A stretch of DNA of 64,000 nt from Bos javanicus (lineage: Eukaryota; Chordata; Mammalia; Artiodactyla; Bovidae), in contig NC_083873.1 of NCBI RefSeq assembly GCF_032452875.1, positions 76,567,987 through 76,631,986 of the forward strand, read 5' to 3'. The notes under the pieces were generated by a model. That model searched no databases. It saw only the letters and a list, made by a program, of their open reading frames with translations, and was not told the DNA's origin. Shown here in pieces: positions 60,371-64,000 of the stretch; positions within the stretch are counted from its first letter, which is position 1, and the number at the start of each line of letters is the position of its first letter. The position numbers and the translations under genes are program-made.

Positions 60371-60495
60371 TGATTCAAGATGAAGGCAAAGCTTATATAA
60401 ATAAGGTGTTTATATTTCTGCTAGATAAGAATGAATAACATGATAAGAGAGAGAATAAAACTTGATTTTCAAAGATGCAAGAATAAGTAGGAGGC

Positions 60496-60867
60496 TGTCA
60501 TGGGCTGAATTGCTACCCCCTCCTCAAACATAAATGTTGAAGTTCTAACCTCTAGTACATCAGAACATAACTCTATTGGAGTTGATTTAAAAGGGAGTTA
60601 AGATTAAATGAGGTGATTAGGGTGGGCTCTAATCTAATCTGGTGCTCTTATAAGAAGAGAAGATTAGGTCACAGATGCTCACAGAGGGAAGACAATATCT
60701 AGATAACAGGGAGAAGATAGCCACCTATACGTCAGAGAAAGGCCTCAGAAGAAACGACCCTGCTGACACCTCCCCCTAGGATTTTTAGTCTCCAGAACTG
60801 TGAGAACATAACTTTCTGTTTTTAAGCTGCTCAATCTGAGGTATTTTGTTGTGGCAGAAAACTGACA
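60496..60867 (+). mobile_element. MaLR-type (MLT1-like) solo LTR
   Basis: Begins TGTCATGGGCTGAATTGCTA, continues CATAAATGTTGAAGTTCTAA, AGGGTGGGCTCTAATCTAAT, CTTATAAGAAGAGAAGATTA, AGGCCTCAGAAGAAACGACC, CTCCAGAACTGTGAGAACAT, and ends TTTTGTTGTGGCAGAAAACTGACA, giving TG...CA termini over about 372 bp. It is a solo LTR with no internal viral sequence nearby. Confidence 0.65.
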
Positions 60868-61699
60868 TAGGGGAAATAGGGGAAGAATAGAGCAGCAATA
60901 GGGAAATTCCAACCCCTATTCTTGGCCCTGAGGTTCATGGACTATGGTCAAAAAAAAAAAAAAAGGGAGAAGACATTCACTGAAAAGCACTATACAGGAA
61001 ATTAGTCCTCAAAGTTTAAGTTATGACGAGGAAGTAGAATAGTTCTCAGTAAAACACATGAGGATATAGAGAGTAATATGGGTACTTTTCTATTTCCAAT
61101 AGTTCAAACTCAATTTTAAGGAGGAGAGCAATCAAAGGATATCAAACTCTCCACAGCTGAGGTCAGGATGTAAGCCAGTGGCATTAACTTTCCTAGAGGC
61201 ACTCCTAAATACAAACTAAATAGTTTAATTAAGTGCACCATTTAGATCAATCCAGATTTAGATAGCCAATTTAGATAGCAGCCAGTCTGGTATAGAACAG
61301 AGAGAAAAACCAACAATCTGTCTTTCACATTTCTTCTATTTTAATACTGACTAAAATATGCTCTTTTTCAAAAGAATATTTGCTATACATTCTTGATAAG
61401 AATAATGGAAGGGGAGCTGAAGGCAGAAACACTTATTGACCTGTGAAAAATCATAAATTTCCTTAGGTAAAAATTCGAGATCCTAGAGGGCTAACTAGAC
61501 AGATAAGAAAAAGAAAAATAATGTATCCAATTACAAATCCTTTTAAAGATGAATATAGAAAAGTGAAGATATCCAAATTATTTTCTTAGAAAAAGTGCCC
61601 AGGACTCAAGTTGCTTTAAAAGGATAATAAGATTTGCCAAAGTAAGCTGAATTGACATCCCAAGAAGAAGACAAGATGAAGAAACGTTTGAGGCTCCCT
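60868..61699. other. Unannotated DNA
   Basis: No gene or element recognised. An A15 run lies near 60950-60964. Confidence 0.5.
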
Positions 61700-62497
61700 G
61701 GAACCAAGATTGCCAGAAGAAATATCAATAATCTCAGATATGCAGATGACACCACCCTTATGGCAGAAAGTGAAGAGGAACTCAAAAGCCGCTTGATGAA
61801 AGTGAAAGTGGAGAGTGAAAAAGTTGGCTTAAAGCTCAACATTCAGAAAACAAAGATCATGGCATCCGGTCCCATCACTTCATGGGAAATAGATGGGGAA
61901 ACAGTGGAAACAGTGTCAGACTTTATTTTTGGGGGCTCCAAAATCACTGCAGATGGTGACTGCAGCCATGAAATTAAAAGACGCTTACTCCTTGGAAGAA
62001 AAGCTATGACCAACCTAGATAGCATATTCAAAAGCAGAGACATTACTTTGCCAACAAAGGTCCATCTAGTCAAGGCTATGGTTTTTCCTGTGGTCATGTA
62101 TGGATGTGAGAGTTGGACTGTGAAGAAGGCTGAGTGCCGAAGAATTGATGCTTTTGAACTGTGGTGTTGGAGAAGACTCTTGAGAGTCCCTTGGACTGCA
62201 AGGAGATCCAACCAGTCCATTCTGAAGGAGACCAGCCCTGGGATTTCTTTGGAAGGAATGATGCTAAAGCTGAAACTCCAGTACTTTGGCCACCTCATGG
62301 GAAGTGTTGACTCATTGGAAAAGACCCTGATGCTGGGAGGGATTGGGGGCAGGAGGAAAAGGGAACAACAGAGGATGAGATGGATGGATGGCATCACGGA
62401 CTCCATGGACGTGAGTCTGGGTGAACTCTGGGAGTTCGTGATGGACAGGGAGGCCTGGCGCGCTGCTATTCATGGGGTCGCAAAGGGTCGGACATGA
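61652..62497 (+). pseudogene. BovB RT C-terminal fragment, open 281 codons
   Basis: A single uninterrupted frame, of which the BovB part begins at about codon 17. It holds INNLRYADDTTLMAESEEEL (motif C with both Asp), IDGETVETVSDFIFGGSKIT, YGCESWTVKKAECRRIDAFE, HLMGSVDSLEKTLMLGG and the basic tract near the end. The upstream ATG at 61652 belongs to flanking DNA, so the predicted start is accidental. Without the endonuclease, motif A and the fingers it cannot be an active enzyme. That it is still open suggests recent insertion, not selection. Confidence 0.92.
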
Positions 62498-62525
62498 CTG
62501 AGCGACTGAACTGAACTGAACTGAA
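61700..62525 (+). mobile_element. BovB 3' third, plus strand, little damaged
   Basis: Begins in the RT palm (ACCAAGATTGCCAGAAGAAA) and ends GAGCGACTGAACTGAACTGA. 5'-truncated; no clear TSD. It shares several variants with the copy at 54190 (CCTCATGGGAAG, GACGTGAGTCTG, TATTTTTGGGGG), indicating the same young subfamily. Confidence 0.95.
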
Positions 62526-63730
62526 CCCATAGAAAAGAGTTAGTATTTGGAGCAACTGGGGAACTTATTTTTCATGAATAGATTGACTTCATTAGAGGGG
62601 AACATATTTGAAAGAAGGAAAACTAGAAAATCCTGGATGACTACTTTTGAAGCCATTTAGTAGTTTCAAAGGGACAGTTTGTTGTACATGGGGAATCAGT
62701 TCTGCCTCGTTGAAGGTCCACGGAAGGTGAAGAGAAGAAAGAGCAGTGGCCAAATCCACTAAAAGCAAGCCAGATGAAACAATTTATCCAAAACTATTAT
62801 AAAAGTGTGCCTCCTGTGTGAAAATGTCACAATCAGGGAAAAGATAAGGAGAAAGTCTTTTGTTTAGTTAGTCTGTTTGTTTACCATAATAGATGCTTTG
62901 GAGACACCTACTATTCATTGGTTTTTAAAGAAACCAAGGAAAAATATAGAAAAGTATGCTCAGAAAATAAATGTTTAAACCTGAAACAAAGAAAAAGGAA
63001 ACATTTTAATTCTGCCAGGAATATTATATTCTTTCCTATCAAAAAACGTAAAAGAAGCATGTACAATTAAAAAGTAGATTGGATATGTTTAAGCTTAAAT
63101 ATTTGAGAGGATTGGGGTATATTAGGGAAAAGTTGAAGCCTTGGGAAATGGGACCTTTGCTTTAGAAGTAAAGGAAGTAAAGAGTTTTTCAGGTGCCTTT
63201 AAAATAGTTAATAAAAGATATTATTGGTTGGAAAATTAAAACTCTGAAGGGAAGCACATATTTGTGAAGTAGCAAAAAATACATCTTTTTTTTTTTTTTT
63301 CATTCCCTGAGTCACTGAACCTATAAGTTTAGAAATGTCAATAACAGCACCTTAAATTCAGGACTCTTGAGAATGGTCCTCTTTTTAGCAGTGAGAATAC
63401 CAGGAGGAAGCCTGGTAATACAAGGCAAAAAATGGGGGGTTCCATTTGTGCTGAAAAGTACAAATACAAGCATTTGTTTGGGCTTGTGTGGAATCATAAT
63501 CGTTTGGATCACTTGAAGAGCTAGCTGCAACAAAGGTGAAGTATCCTACTCATATGTGTAGAAGATACCAGAAAGCAAGCCAAGCTTTGTAGTGTGGAGC
63601 TAATGTAGAACTTTTATTTTTATTCAATCATGGAAATTTTGAAACTGAAAAACAGGAAAAGTCTGGGGTTAGAGTAATTCCCCTTTGGAGTGGAAGAATG
63701 CCCAGGCTAAAACTATTAATACATGTGTGT
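62526..63730. other. Unannotated DNA
   Basis: No gene or element recognised. A T16 run lies near 63286-63301. Confidence 0.5.
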
Positions 63731-63945
63731 GCATGCTCAGTCTCTCAGTAATGTCTGACTCTTGCAACTCCATGGACTGTAGCCCACCAGGGTCCTCTGC
63801 CCTTGGGATTTCCCAGGTAGGAATACTGGAGTGGGTTGCCATTCCTACTCCAGAGTATCTCCCCAACCCAGGAATCAAGCCAACATCTCTGGAATCTCCG
63901 GCACTGACAGGCAAATTCTTTACCACTGTGCCACCAGAGAAGCCC
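63731..63945 (-). mobile_element. Bov-tA SINE, minus strand
   Basis: GCATGCTCAGTCTCTCAGTA ... GTAGCCCACCAGGGTCCTCT ... CTGTGCCACCAGAGAAGCCC. Complete; no certain TSD. Confidence 0.94.
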
Positions 63946-64000
63946 CTAATATTAGCATATAATTAAGAGTTATATTGCTGAAAGGGTTAATATTTATGGA

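Overview
The window is nuclear DNA from a pecoran ruminant (cattle, sheep, goat, buffalo or deer lineage). The evidence is the repeat content: BovB (RTE-clade) LINEs, Bov-tA and Bov-A2 SINEs, a CHR-2 SINE and ruminant L1 (L1-BT type), together with older mammalian repeats (L1M, MIR, MaLR LTRs). The species cannot be named from this alone. I recognise no host protein-coding exon, tRNA, rRNA, CRISPR or bacterial feature. Every long open frame is a LINE reading frame or the antisense shadow of one, so this is an intergenic or deep-intronic, AT-rich, repeat-dense segment.

Layout. 1-11.4 kb: old L1M and MIR remnants, five Bov-tA SINEs and a 1.6-kb minus-strand BovB inserted into a SINE tail. 11.5-14.9 kb: an almost full-length minus-strand BovB. 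15-25 kb: old L1M pieces, a CHR-2 SINE with perfect target-site duplication (TSD), long unique stretches, and a 2.3-kb artiodactyl-age L1 carrying a small hAT-like DNA transposon. 25.3-28.4 kb: a Bov-A2, a Bov-tA and two plus-strand BovBs. 28.5-35.2 kb: an L1-BT element with a 15-bp TSD, 5'UTR, ORF1 and ORF2, interrupted by a nested BovB fragment. 35.2-40.6 kb: a Bov-A2, then the best-preserved BovB (minus strand), whose 5'UTR lies inverted, abutting an older BovB fragment. 44.5-49.1 kb: an old L1M split in turn by a MaLR LTR, a Bov-A2 and a younger L1 that itself holds a Bov-tA piece. 50.9-54.8 kb: two BovB 3' ends, a Bov-A monomer and a 5'-inverted L1. 55-64 kb: mostly unique AT-rich DNA with LINE-like relics, a MaLR solo LTR, one clean BovB 3' end with a 281-codon open frame, and a final Bov-tA.

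Biology. The only coding sequences are retrotransposon enzymes: BovB APE-type endonuclease plus reverse transcriptase (RT), and L1 ORF1/ORF2. All carry stops, frameshifts or truncations and are annotated as pseudogenes. BovB supplies the reverse transcription usually credited with moving Bov-tA/Bov-A SINEs, which share its 3' end; L1 is the likely source of its own copies. By eye, identifiable transposable elements cover roughly half the window, with ten BovB segments alone covering about 13 kb. I found no evidence of an undescribed functional system. The notable items are structural: an inverted-5'UTR BovB with a nearly open frame, a twin-primed L1, a deep nest of insertions, a frameshift shared by two BovB copies, and a hAT-like element inside an L1.
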